DNA from: Chloroflexota bacterium
GTDB lineage: Bacteria > Chloroflexota > Anaerolineae > Promineifilales > Promineifilaceae
Reading direction: 5' to 3'
Length of the DNA: 52,540 nt
NCBI GenBank assembly: GCA_024275635.1
Contig: JAJRYT010000100.1
Coordinates: 1-52,540 of the forward strand
Shown in pieces: positions 8,201 through 15,343 of this stretch. Numbering within the stretch: the stretch's first letter is position 1; each line of letters opens with the position of its first letter. A program made the position numbers and the translations under genes. The notes below the pieces were generated by a model that saw only the letters and a list, made by a program, of their open reading frames with translations, was not told where the DNA came from and did no database searches.

Positions 8201-9619
8201 CATCGCCAGAATGATGTCGGGGGTTAACTCGGCCATCATTTCCGGCGGGAAACTGGTTAACATACCGGCCGCTTGCGGGGGGATGTCGGCGGTGGTTGCC
8301 ATCGGGAATCCGGCGGCGGTGGACATTTCGACCCATGAGGCGGGCAGGTCAACGGCCGTTGGCGTTTCGCCATTGGCGGCCAATTGGATGGCGTTCAATT
8401 GAAGCAAAAGCCCCTCGTCCAGCGCGGTGCTGTCCAGGGCGACGGCCGTTGTGGCTGGCGACAAAGCACGCCACATTGCCGGTGTCAGTTCGTTCAGCAT
8501 CTCCGGCTTCGTTTGCGTGATAGCGCCCATAAATTCGGGCGTGATGTCGGCGGTGCTGTTAATCGTTTGTCCCATCTGCGCTGCGCCGGCAACCCATGAA
8601 TCGGGTAGGGGGACGGCGGCAAATTGGGGCAAGTTGCTGCCTTCGTTGGTCGGCGGAGCCAGTCGCGCGGTGATGGCTTTGCGCGTTTCGATGTCGAGGT
8701 TAGCAAGATAATCGGCGGGCATGACGGCCATCACGTCGGAGGTGAAGGCAACCAGCATGTCGGGGGTCAGGTCAGCCAGCATCTCCGGCTTCGTTTGCGC
8801 GATGGCGTCCATAAATTCGGGCGTGATGTCGCCGACGCTGCTGAGCGTTTGCCCCATTTGGGATGCAGCGGCGATCCAGGTGTCGGGTAAAGCGACGGTG
8901 GAAGAAATGACGGCCGTTTCCTCTTCTACAACCGCTTCTTCCACTATTGCCGGCTCTTCCTCGCTAACGAGGTCGGCTTCCGGCGTGGGTTCGACTAGCT
9001 CAGGCGCGGTGACTTCTTCCGCTGGCGCCTCCGCTTCCACGAACACGGCCGTTTCGTCGGGCAGTTCTTGTCCGCCGCCAACGGTAACTTTGCTAATGCC
9101 GCCAAGCAGTTCTAAATTAGGCTGGAGATCTGTTTCCACCAATTCCTTTAACTCAGCCAGCGTCAAATCAGAGGAGGAGATGCTGGCGACGGTGATGGGC
9201 AGGTCGCTAAGGCTGAAGTTGAGAATTTGTGTTTCAGCGGCGTCGGGAAGCGTGGTGTCGGCAACGGCCGTTTCTATCAATTCGATCATCGCCTCCTGAT
9301 CTTGCCCAAATTCATTGCGGACGATGATAAATGCCATGCCCGGCTGGGTTCTGGATTCGATATTCACCACATTCTCAAGCGCTTGTAGATTGTTTTCTAG
9401 CGGGACGGTGACTTGATTGAGAAAATCATCAGCGTCCTCAGCGCCAGGCCATTGCACAATGACAATGGTTTGTGGAAATTCGACGCGGGGTGTCATTTCC
9501 AGATTCAATTGCGTGGCGGCGTAGATACCCACCGCCATGAAAATGAAGGCGAGGGTGATAGTTATCCATCGAAAGCGGATGGACAATCGTGTAATTTTGT
9601 CAAAAACTTTGGTTAACAT
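5237..9619 (-). CDS. RND-family efflux permease with a ~560-residue repetitive insertion
   Basis: This is an inner-membrane, proton-driven RND exporter of the HAE (AcrB/MdtB-like) type. It has 1460 residues against the usual ~1050. TM1 is at ~17-37, followed by EMTPRVEFPQ and the first porter motifs. Residues ~190-755 are an acidic linker plus about five degenerate ~75-95-residue repeats (LPDSW..., ADITPEF, KPEML, ELTPDM, MPA). The permease then resumes with TM2 onward, including GRVVDDSIVVLENAY, whose Asp pair (~924/925) is the proton-relay site. The rest of the C-terminal half is complete, with the second porter and TM7-12. The insertion sits in the first porter/periplasmic loop. The gene lies 19 bases after marR, probably one transcript controlled by MarR. 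No membrane-fusion or outer-membrane partner is nearby. Confidence 0.92.
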   Translation of the reverse strand: MLTKVFDKITRLSIRFRWITITLAFIFMAVGIYAATQLNLEMTPRVEFPQTIVIVQWPGAEDADDFLNQVTVPLENNLQALENVVNIESRTQPGMAFIIVRNEFGQDQEAMIELIETAVADTTLPDAAETQILNFSLSDLPITVASISSSDLTLAELKELVETDLQPNLELLGGISKVTVGGGQELPDETAVFVEAEAPAEEVTAPELVEPTPEADLVSEEEPAIVEEAVVEEETAVISSTVALPDTWIAAASQMGQTLSSVGDITPEFMDAIAQTKPEMLADLTPDMLVAFTSDVMAVMPADYLANLDIETRKAITARLAPPTNEGSNLPQFAAVPLPDSWVAGAAQMGQTINSTADITPEFMGAITQTKPEMLNELTPAMWRALSPATTAVALDSTALDEGLLLQLNAIQLAANGETPTAVDLPASWVEMSTAAGFPMATTADIPPQAAGMLTSFPPEMMAELTPDIILAMDPALLAAMPAAILDSLDEGMQQTIANVIIAAEQAALTAETDATAVAEEEIVEEVDPALLPDILIQGAKSAGIEIAYAQDLDPDFVRLFAEIGEQGVQALGMLTDDNLRLMPAESIALLPAAFLDTLDADLRAELDEIAADYGGAGELALIEAAAAAEASSEAPALTGIWAEPGANGEAPMFNTAYDLLTNNLKGSAAALLNFIPDSPNGNPQFMYDLTPDVIAYLAENEEGFAENLSLIILEIMAPDSLTYLLDEYPEAFDAETTAHLRGVAAGDVEVFVPESTVTRTDGSASVIVAAYKDGDANTVESAHLVFDELDAFVAANAGIRSHLVFEQATFIEDSIAGVSRDGALGGVFAIVVILIFLSGRIGGKYKLSWRATLVTAVSIPLSVFSAFFFMYSLPPTVGVWMDSTVAASSSGFLAYIARLVPTNITLNIMTLSGLTVAIGRVVDDSIVVLENAYRHIQRGEAVEEAIVRGTREVAIAIFSATMTTVVVFLPLGLIGGLIGSFFLPFGLTVTYALLSSFVVAITVVPAMMSLLINKDSVPVEKETAIQRWYTPMLEWSLNHRFIVVLVSTLIFFGSLALINQLPKSFIPGLGEPTINVAIKMPSGTKMAETNRYAEELEAALADVDGIETVQTEIGSGGGMQALLGGNSVKQNVGNMTISVENQDDIDALTKQVREEAITVFGEELVVVSAGGQNGFGGFALTVTSDSLDELVAIAADAKEALANLDVDGDGQPDIANVDSSVDALLNGSDSDEIMQIDGRPAISFGGELETSDTLGVTNAAKQAVMEMDSLPDHIIVTEGFDSQQQVEGFQSMIRAIGIAIILVYIIMALSFGSFILPFTILFSLPFALVGAIIALYITNSNLGISAMIGFMMLVGVIVTNGIVLMELVKQLRAQGTLTYDALVEAGRTRLRPIWMTALAAILALTPLASSKEAGAIIAAELGKAVMGGLIVGTALTLIVVPVIYSALDQLGRKLSKKTV
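7400..9050 (-). repeat. Tandem repeats coding for the RND insertion
   Basis: The coding DNA of the insertion contains near-identical blocks. For example, around 8480-8590 and 8755-8865 both carry CAGCATCTCCGGCTTCG and the same downstream words, about 275 bp apart, which indicates recent duplication. Other units are more diverged and visible only in protein. Four ACGGCCGT octamers fall in or at the edge of this stretch. Confidence 0.7.
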
Positions 9620-9638
9620 AATGCTGTGTTGTTCCTTT

Positions 9639-10070
9639 CTAGGGTGTAAAGATGTTTTTTAAGATGAATAACCCCCGTTCCAGATCATCTTTTTCGGCGG
9701 GGGATAAGGTGTTGAGTCTGGCGGCGATGTTGTTGGCGAAGTGGTTGAGGACGGATTCGAGACGGGCGCGCCCCACGGCCGTTAACTCGATTAAAACCAC
9801 GCGCCGATCTTCCTGCGAGCGGGTGCGGGTGATCCACCCTTGCTTGACCATGCGGCTAACTGTGCCGGACATGGTGGGCAGGCTAACCATGTGCTCTTTG
9901 GCTAAATCGCTGAGATTAAACGGCCGTGTCAGCAGCATACGCAGGACCATCACCTGATTCAGTACAATCGGGTCGTCCTGATTGCGCAGTTCCGCCATAG
10001 CCATTTGCGATACCAGGGGCAGCGCCTCCAATATCTGTGTTGCTAATGTGATTTCTTTTGTTCCATTCAT
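9639..10070 (-). CDS. MarR-family transcriptional regulator
   Basis: 143 residues, full length for the family. The winged helix-turn-helix spans ~50-110 (FNLSDLAKEHMVSLPTMSG as HTH, RRVVLIELT as wing), with helical dimerisation segments at both ends. MarR proteins are dimeric repressors that leave DNA on binding small ligands. It lies immediately before the RND permease, so it is the likely local regulator of efflux. The start is ATG at 10070. A perfect palindrome at 10156-10188 upstream is the probable operator. It ends in TAG. Confidence 0.93.
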   Translation of the reverse strand: MNGTKEITLATQILEALPLVSQMAMAELRNQDDPIVLNQVMVLRMLLTRPFNLSDLAKEHMVSLPTMSGTVSRMVKQGWITRTRSQEDRRVVLIELTAVGRARLESVLNHFANNIAARLNTLSPAEKDDLERGLFILKNIFTP

Positions 10071-10155
10071 AATATTTACGCCGCCATCAGACTCATAAGG
10101 ACAAGTTCACGCATGGCTCAAAAATCTGAAAATACAGATTGAATTACGCATAAAC

Positions 10156-10188
10156 TTAGCATAACTAATAGTTAGTTATGCTAACTAT
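10156..10188. promoter_or_regulatory. Double palindromic operator, probably for MarR
   Basis: Bases 10156-10168 (TTAGCATAACTAA) are an exact inverted repeat of 10172-10184 around TAG. Overlapping this, 10168-10175 (ATAGTTAG) inversely repeats 10181-10188. TTAG/CTAA half-sites of this size are typical of MarR-family operators. It lies 86-118 bases before marR and about 200 before the rightward gene at 10392, so it could control both. Confidence 0.65.
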
Positions 10189-10391
10189 AATCGAAATTTT
10201 TTATTTTGCAAACATATATAAAAAATTGCAGGGTGTCTCGGTTGGAGTGAAACACGGCAACGATCTGGCAACAACACAATTGCAGCCATTCGGCAATCCC
10301 TTTGGAAGTCTCGTTGTCGTATTGGAATCGGCTGAGTTACAAGATGGATTTGTTTGGCCGTTTGGGGGATGGCTTGTAAAATGGCGCGATT
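10189..10391. other. AT-rich divergent promoter region
   Basis: This stretch of about 200 bases between the marR operator and the hypothetical gene starts with an AT-rich tract (TTTTTTATTTTGCAAACATA). An 81-codon frame crosses it but has no ribosome-binding site and no recognisable composition, so I treat it as noncoding. Confidence 0.4.
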
Positions 10392-10961
10392 ATGGATTTT
10401 GGCATCAAACGACTATACGCTGAAGAGGAATTGGGACGCCGCTATCATTTGTTGGATGGTAAGGGGAAATTGATATTGGTGGCGGATTATGGCAGTCCGT
10501 GGCTGCCAGCTGATTCGCAGCGGCGGGTTTATCTGGCGCGATCGGGCGGGCAGATTGTAGCCACGTTTGATTTGCCGGAGGGGGGAAAGAAGGCGAGAAA
10601 CGGCCGTTCCCAAACCAGTTACGCCCTCATCCTCGATCATGCCGTCTATGCCATCCTCAACGAATATCAGGAAGAGAGCGGGCACAAGCTCCCATTTTTC
10701 ACCATTGAAGCGGACGGCGTGACCTGGCTGGCCTGGAGCGACGCGGAGGACGATGCCTTGTTGACATTGTACAGTGATGTGCCCCCCAACCTGCTGATTG
10801 TGAATGACCCGTTTGAATCAGGCCAGCTAAAATCCGTCGGCGTTGTCAAACGGGCATCGGGTGAATATGATTTCACGGTAACATTGCCCGTCAATCCATT
10901 GCATCACGCCGACCTCATTGCGTTGAGTCTGATCTTCTTATTTGATCAAAGCAGTCCATAG
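10392..10961 (+). CDS. Hypothetical protein, tubby/LURP-one-like appearance
   Basis: 189 residues with no signal peptide or TM segment. The sequence is strand-rich with repeated 'hydrophobic-polar-G' turns (YHLLDGKGKLILVADYG near the N-terminus and ending in LPVNPLHHADLIALSLIFLFDQ). The start reminds me of LURP-one/tubby-like beta-barrel proteins that bind or scramble membrane lipids, but no diagnostic residue confirms this. The start at 10392 lacks a strong ribosome-binding site. It is transcribed divergently from marR, so it may share the operator at 10156-10188. One ACGGCCGT lies in it, in frame as NGR. Confidence 0.65.
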   Translation: MDFGIKRLYAEEELGRRYHLLDGKGKLILVADYGSPWLPADSQRRVYLARSGGQIVATFDLPEGGKKARNGRSQTSYALILDHAVYAILNEYQEESGHKLPFFTIEADGVTWLAWSDAEDDALLTLYSDVPPNLLIVNDPFESGQLKSVGVVKRASGEYDFTVTLPVNPLHHADLIALSLIFLFDQSSP

Positions 10962-11035
10962 GAAATCGCTCGTTATTGATTTCACGGTTTCAGCAGGCTT
11001 GATTCGGAAAGTGCATTTCCCGAATCATCCAACCG

Positions 11036-11992
11036 TCAATTTGTGTTGTGAGTCACGGGGGAAGACGGCCGTTCATTCACCACCAGCTGAAAAACATCCG
11101 GACGGGCATAATGGCCCACCACATCAAAATCCAGCTTGCTGCGGGCGACGTCAGCCAAATCGAGGTCGGCGTACAAGATGCCCTCCGCGTCGTACAACGG
11201 CCCGGCCAACACGTCGCCCAATGGGGAGATAATGGCGCTGCCGCCGCGACACATGATGTCCGGTTGACCGGCTAAATCTTCAATACCCGGTAAATCGGCC
11301 GGATACATCGCTTTGGTCACAAACTGGTTGCAGCCGAGGACAAAACAGCGCCCTTCGCAGGCGATATGGCGCAGGGTAGCCTGCCAACTGTCGCGGGAAT
11401 CAGCGGTGGGAGCCAGGTATAGTTCGACTCCTTTGCTGTACAAGGCCATCCGGGCCAGAGGCATATAGTTTTCCCAGCAGATGAGGCCGCCCATTTTGCC
11501 CAGGGGCGTGTCGAGAACGGCGAGTGTGCTGCCGTCTCCTTCGCCCCAGATGAGGCGTTCAGCGGCGGTTGGTTTGAGCTTGCGATGTTTGCCCAGCAGC
11601 CGACCATCAGGCCCAAAATAGAGGAGGGTGCAGTAGAGTGTGCCGCGGCTAAATTGATTGTCGCGCTCAATGACGCCGATGGACAGGTAGGCGTTGGTGG
11701 CGCGAGCGGCTTCGCCGAGCGCCTGCGTAGCCGGGCCGGGAATATCAACGGCGTTGGCCCAGTACCGTTGCCAGGTGAGACGGCCGTTAGCGCTCCGGCT
11801 GCCGACCACTGTGCCAAAACTCAAACCACGCGGGTAGGCGGGGATGAAGGCTTCGGGAAAGAGAATGATCTGTGCGCCCTGGGCGGCAGCTTCGGCCGTC
11901 AGGCGGCACGCTTTTTCGACGCTGGCGTCGCGGCGGAAGAGAATAGGAGCGGCCTGGATAACGGCCGTTTTCACTTGAGGAAAACCACCCAT
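11036..11992 (-). CDS. Nitrilase (carbon-nitrogen hydrolase superfamily)
   Basis: 318 residues, usual for nitrilases. The catalytic Glu-Lys-Cys triad is visible: FPEAF (Glu ~47), HRKLKPT (Lys ~134) and GGLICWENYMP (Cys ~169). The CWENYMP signature is that of true (branch 1) nitrilases, which hydrolyse nitriles to acid and ammonia, rather than of amidases (substrate inferred). It is cytoplasmic. The ATG at 11992 directly abuts the TAG of the upstream Coa1-like gene, so translational coupling is likely. Two ACGGCCGT copies flank the start region and the extreme C-terminus. Confidence 0.93.
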   Translation of the reverse strand: MGGFPQVKTAVIQAAPILFRRDASVEKACRLTAEAAAQGAQIILFPEAFIPAYPRGLSFGTVVGSRSANGRLTWQRYWANAVDIPGPATQALGEAARATNAYLSIGVIERDNQFSRGTLYCTLLYFGPDGRLLGKHRKLKPTAAERLIWGEGDGSTLAVLDTPLGKMGGLICWENYMPLARMALYSKGVELYLAPTADSRDSWQATLRHIACEGRCFVLGCNQFVTKAMYPADLPGIEDLAGQPDIMCRGGSAIISPLGDVLAGPLYDAEGILYADLDLADVARSKLDFDVVGHYARPDVFQLVVNERPSSPVTHNTN

Positions 11993-12424
11993 CTATTGAG
12001 CCAGCAAACCAATCCGCCCCGGCTGGCCATCCACCGCTACTTCCAGCGTGGTGTAAGTCCAGGTTCCGGCCGATTTTGTGGCTTCAACATATAATGTCCC
12101 CTTGCCCTTTGGCCCGGAAACGGGGATAGACAGACTGGCCTTGCCAGATGCGTTCTCGACGGAAATAGATCCGGAGGGAATCAAGCCCGCTTTCACCGGT
12201 TCTCCCAGCGCGTTAATGACATCCGGATCGGTCATTGCCTCCGTTAACGCGCTCTGGTACACATCCGATGATTTGATTGAACCAAAGACTGTGGCCACGA
12301 TGCCGGCCGCGCCGCCGACGACGAGAAAAATGCACAGGGCAATGAGCGCCAATCCGCCGCAGGCCAACCAGAGAAGCTGCCGCCGGTTTTTACTTGTTTT
12401 TTTGTCTTCTGGATAATCCATCAT
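11993..12424 (-). CDS. Coa1-like single-TM protein
   Basis: 143 residues. A charged cytoplasmic N-terminus is followed by one TM helix (~17-47, LLWLACGGLALIALCIFLVVGG) and then an outside domain with SSDVYQSALTEAMTDPDVI and SGPKGKGTLYVEATK. This layout is that of bacterial proteins resembling the mitochondrial cytochrome oxidase assembly factor Coa1/Tim21 fold. The actual function in bacteria is unproven. It forms a two-gene unit with the nitrilase (stop and start codons adjacent). It ends in TAG. Confidence 0.8.
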   Translation of the reverse strand: MMDYPEDKKTSKNRRQLLWLACGGLALIALCIFLVVGGAAGIVATVFGSIKSSDVYQSALTEAMTDPDVINALGEPVKAGLIPSGSISVENASGKASLSIPVSGPKGKGTLYVEATKSAGTWTYTTLEVAVDGQPGRIGLLAQ

Positions 12425-12569
12425 TATTTACTCCCCCGGCGCTTATTCGCAAAATAAAATCTAACCGCTTTTATCTGTGCCGGTAACAAACAGTATAGTT
12501 CGTTCACAGTTAATATTCAATGATTTTTGCAGGTTCCCTTCGTCTTTTGGGGTTGATATTGAATGGTTG

Positions 12570-13658
12570 CTAATCCAAAACCCGGCGCAGGAGATTAAGC
12601 CAGCTGCCACCCATGATGTTGGCGACATCGGCCTCGGCGTAGCCGCGTTGGCGTAGTTTGGCGGCGATGAGGGGCAGGTCGGCGATACTGTCCATTTCGG
12701 CCGGAATATCTTCGCGGCCAAAACCGCCGTCTAAATCGCTGCCAATGCCGACGTGGTTAGCATCGCCCAGCACCTGACAAACATGGTCAATATGGGCGAT
12801 CACATGATCGAGAGTCACTTGTTGTTTGGGATCGCCCATCGCGTAGCCGGCGCGGAGGAATTTGTTGAACAACACCGTGCCCATCACGCCGTCCCGTTCG
12901 CCAATCAGCCGGATTTGGGTGTCGGTTAGCTGGCGGTCGCCGGGAACCAGGGCGCGGGCATTGCTGTGCGAGGCGATGATTGGCCCTTCGTACCGATCCA
13001 ACGCCTCGTATATCGCTTTATCGCTCATGTGGGTCAGGTCGAGGATGAAGTTGTATTCGGCCATCACTTCTAACAGGCGACGGCCGTCATCCGTCAGGCT
13101 GCCGCACGCATTCCAGTCGCCGTCGGCGTAGCGGGTGTCATCCCAGGCCAGACCAATGAGGCGTAGGCCGCGCTCATACCAATATTCGGCTTCTTCCGGT
13201 TCGCGGATAGGGTCAGCCCCTTCCATGAGGGGAACAATGCCGATGAGCGGCGCATTACCAACCTCCCGGAGGTTCCGAACCTCCGGGAGGCCGGCATGGC
13301 TAGCGATGACCGCATCCAAATCAGCCTGACTGCCCACTAACCGGATACGTTCATCCTCATCTGCCAGCCGGTGGTAGTAATCAAGCTGAGTCATGGCCTG
13401 TTTGTGCGCTTCTTGCTGGTTTCGGTAAATGAGCGGGGTGTCGAAGGCGGCTTTTTTGCTGGCGGCCGGGGAGACGAACAGTGTGCCAAAGCACAGCCCC
13501 ACGCCTCCCTTTTGCATGGCCTCAAAGGAGACGGTGGCCTGCCCCCGGTGACGGTCGGGCGTTTCTGCTGCCCGGATGCGGTCGAGGGGGTGGCGGGGGT
13601 TACGGCCGTATCCCAATGCGTTGTAAGCCAGGTCAAGATGAGCGTCTACGATAAACAT
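12570..13658 (-). CDS. Membrane dipeptidase family (peptidase M19)
   Basis: 362 residues. M19 metallohydrolases are TIM-barrel enzymes cleaving dipeptides with a binuclear zinc site. Visible ligands and landmarks: DAHLDLAYN (HxD, residues 5-12), EGADP (bridging Glu), DLTHMSDKA, IASHSNARAL and GIGSDLDGGFG. There is no signal peptide, so it is cytoplasmic. Between the VIASHAG and IGIVPLMEGAD segments an extra stretch (LPEVRNLREVGNA) is encoded by a perfect palindrome (13262-13290). The start at 13658 has a weak ribosome-binding site. It is followed 15 bases upstream by the stop of the small membrane gene at 13674. Confidence 0.93.
   Translation of the reverse strand: MFIVDAHLDLAYNALGYGRNPRHPLDRIRAAETPDRHRGQATVSFEAMQKGGVGLCFGTLFVSPAASKKAAFDTPLIYRNQQEAHKQAMTQLDYYHRLADEDERIRLVGSQADLDAVIASHAGLPEVRNLREVGNAPLIGIVPLMEGADPIREPEEAEYWYERGLRLIGLAWDDTRYADGDWNACGSLTDDGRRLLEVMAEYNFILDLTHMSDKAIYEALDRYEGPIIASHSNARALVPGDRQLTDTQIRLIGERDGVMGTVLFNKFLRAGYAMGDPKQQVTLDHVIAHIDHVCQVLGDANHVGIGSDLDGGFGREDIPAEMDSIADLPLIAAKLRQRGYAEADVANIMGGSWLNLLRRVLD
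13260..13290. repeat. Palindromic element inside the dipeptidase gene
   Basis: Bases 13262-13274 (CCTCCCGGAGGTT) are exactly complementary in reverse to 13278-13290, with a CCG spacer. The 13-mer AACCTCCGGGAGG recurs on the minus strand of the intergenic repeat at 18556-18568. It is in frame and adds about ten residues to a loop of the enzyme. Confidence 0.75.
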
Positions 13659-13673
13659 GAGCCCAAAATCCGT

Positions 13674-13946
13674 TTATTTTAGGAGGACGAAATACATTAA
13701 AAAGAACAGGAGCGGCCCCATGGCTGCGCCGGCGATCCGGGTGGCAGTTAATGTTTTATCAAAGGAGAACGGAATTGTTCGCCGCAGACACCGGGTTCCG
13801 GCCGTTTGCGTCAGCCAGGTAAGCGCCAGACTCAAGGGGATGACGACGGCCGGGCCTGTCCAATCATGCGGATATTTCAGGAGCCAGGCCAACGCATAGC
13901 CAAGAAGAGCCGGGCCAAGCGCATAAAAAATAAATAGAAGCTTCAT
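13674..13946 (-). CDS. Small three-TM membrane protein
   Basis: 90 residues with about three hydrophobic segments (LLFIFYALGPALLGYALAWLL, VVIPLSLALTWL, MGPLLFFLMYFVLL). A short conserved-looking polar stretch, RRTIPFSFDKTLTATR, lies between TM2 and TM3. The family is not recognised. It precedes the M19 dipeptidase on the same strand with a 15-base gap, so they are probably cotranscribed. Confidence 0.6.
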   Translation of the reverse strand: MKLLFIFYALGPALLGYALAWLLKYPHDWTGPAVVIPLSLALTWLTQTAGTRCLRRTIPFSFDKTLTATRIAGAAMGPLLFFLMYFVLLK

Positions 13947-14025
13947 CAGTTTTTATTAGAGAAATGCGTTGTCAAGTCTAAAACACCTCTTTTTTCTACG
14001 CGATGCGGAGCGCCTGACTGGTCAT

Positions 14026-14042
14026 TCCACGCAGAGCGTGGA
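14026..14042. repeat. TCCACGC-AGA-GCGTGGA palindrome in an intergenic gap
   Basis: This is a 7-bp perfect stem with a 3-base loop. With its flanks (GATGCGGAGCGCC, GGTCAT) it resembles the widespread bacterial GTTCCCACGC...GCGTGGGAAC palindromic repeats, here as a degenerate copy. Nothing else was seen in 13947-14096. Confidence 0.5.
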
Positions 14043-14096
14043 CGAGGGAAAAACAGGACCATCATTTCTACAAAATGGCCTTACCGTCTGCCCTCA

Positions 14097-14966
14097 CTAC
14101 TTGATTAAGCTGCGCAGCGTTGCCAAGTTTACTACATCCATTTCGATTTCGCTGCCGTCTTCGTCTTCTTTTGTTTTGGGCGTTTCCAGATGGGCGGGGT
14201 GATCGGCCCAGCGCGGGTCGTTGAGAAAGTTGGCAAACCCTTCGCGGCCAATAAAGCCCTCGCCGATGTGGGCATGGCGATCTTTTTTCTGGCCCAGATC
14301 AAATTTGCTGTCGTTAAAGTGAAATGTTTTGATTTTGTCCAGGCCAACAATGCGATCAAATTCGTCCATTGTGGCTGCATACGTTTCTGGTGAGCGGATG
14401 TCGTAGCCGGCAGCGAAAACGTGGCAAGTGTCAAAAGTGACGCCTAACCGGTCGCTGGGCCCGGCTTCGGTCAGCAGTTGGGCTAGATGCTCAAATTTAT
14501 AACCGAGATTGGTTCCCTGGCCGGCCATGGTTTCCAGGCAAAGGGTGACGTTGGGAGCGGAAACGGCCGTTTCCACCAACACTCGTTTCAAAGCGGCAAC
14601 AATTTTCGCCAGCCCAGACGCCTCATCACTTTTGACATAGGAGCCAGGGTGGACGGTCAAAAAGGGAATGCCCAACTGCCCGGCCCGCTCCACCTCCACC
14701 TTGAGCGCCTGATAGGATTTTTCCCACAGCGCCTCATTCGGCGAGGCGGCATTGATCAGATAGCTGGCATGAACGGCTACCGGGTGAATGTCAAAGTCCG
14801 TTTCGGCCTGTTTGTAGGCGGCAATATCCTCATCGGTTAGCGGTTTGGCTTTCCACTGCCGATTGCTCTTGGTAAAAACTAATATCGAATCACAGCCCGA
14901 TTTTTGACCGCGTTCAAATGCCCGATAGACGCCTCCCGCCGCACTCATGTGTGCTCCTAATCGCAT
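14097..14966 (-). CDS. nfo: Endonuclease IV (AP endonuclease)
   Basis: 289 residues from the ATG at 14966, which has GGGAGA six bases upstream; an in-frame start at 15014 would lie inside a hairpin repeat. It cleaves DNA 5' to abasic sites during base excision repair. It is a TIM barrel with three zinc ions. Family signatures are in order: AHMSAAGGVYRA, AVHASYLIN, TVHPGSYV, CLETMAGQGTN, GVTFDTCHVFAAGYD, HFNDS and DRHAHIGEGFIG. All expected metal ligands seem intact. One GGAAACGGCCGTTTCC palindrome lies in frame. Confidence 0.96.
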   Translation of the reverse strand: MRLGAHMSAAGGVYRAFERGQKSGCDSILVFTKSNRQWKAKPLTDEDIAAYKQAETDFDIHPVAVHASYLINAASPNEALWEKSYQALKVEVERAGQLGIPFLTVHPGSYVKSDEASGLAKIVAALKRVLVETAVSAPNVTLCLETMAGQGTNLGYKFEHLAQLLTEAGPSDRLGVTFDTCHVFAAGYDIRSPETYAATMDEFDRIVGLDKIKTFHFNDSKFDLGQKKDRHAHIGEGFIGREGFANFLNDPRWADHPAHLETPKTKEDEDGSEIEMDVVNLATLRSLIK

Positions 14967-14988
14967 AATTTCTCCCTTTTTCTGTGAA

Positions 14989-15049
14989 GAGGTAGATGGG
15001 TGAAGGGGTGACAAAGAATCACCACTTCACCTTTTCACCCGTTCACCTC
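14989..15049. repeat. Low-complexity self-complementary hairpin upstream of nfo
   Basis: The left arm (14989-15011) is built from GGTGAAGGG-like words and the right arm (15019-15049) from TTCACC words. They pair imperfectly across a 7-base loop. It overlaps the end of the interrupted gene at 15043-15258. Confidence 0.55.
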
Positions 15050-15258
15050 TGCACCCTTTCGCTGCCAAAATAGCCAATTGATTCCATGCCGTCCAGTGAA
15101 TAAACGGCATCGCCGACAACGCGCTAGATTCGATTTCCGGCCGTATCAACGATGAATTCGCCTTCCAAACGACCGGTTGGCTCGCCTTCCAACGTGTAAA
15201 GAACGCTGCCCTGCAAATAAGCAAACTGCTCCCCTTTCCGGTCAATTAAGCCGCGCAT
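15043..15258 (-). pseudogene. Small beta-repeat protein interrupted by in-frame TAG
   Basis: A good start (ATG at 15258 preceded by GGAGG) opens a 71-codon frame. It is broken once, by TAG at codon 45 (15126-15124), and ends at TGA 15045-15043. The two halves are clearly one repetitive beta protein: LYTLEGEPTGRLEGEFIVD before the stop, and RVVGDAVYSLDGMESIGYFG after it. A single change (for example TGG to TAG) would restore the frame. No function is known to me. It could be a true pseudogene, a sequence error or a readthrough gene. Confidence 0.65.
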
Positions 15259-15271
15259 CCTACCGCCTCCG

Positions 15272-15330
15272 ATGAGCTGGAGCGAGAGGAATGGCATCTC
15301 TCACTCTCACTCTTGCTCTAGCTCTCACTA
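15272..15330. repeat. GAGCTGGAGCGAGAG / CTCTCACTCTCACTC word repeat
   Basis: The left arm consists of GAGC/GAGAG words and the right arm of CTCTCACTC words, which can pair to an imperfect hairpin. It fills the gap between the two interrupted genes. Confidence 0.5.
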
Positions 15331-15343
15331 TTCACATTATGAT

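Noticed and set aside
5270..9300. Several long open frames on the plus strand opposite the RND gene
   Set aside because: They are His/Gly/Arg- or Ser-rich antisense shadows of a GC-rich coding sequence, without ribosome-binding sites.
10178..10423. An 81-codon frame starting in the marR operator region
   Set aside because: It overlaps the better-supported gene at 10392 in another frame and starts inside the operator palindrome.
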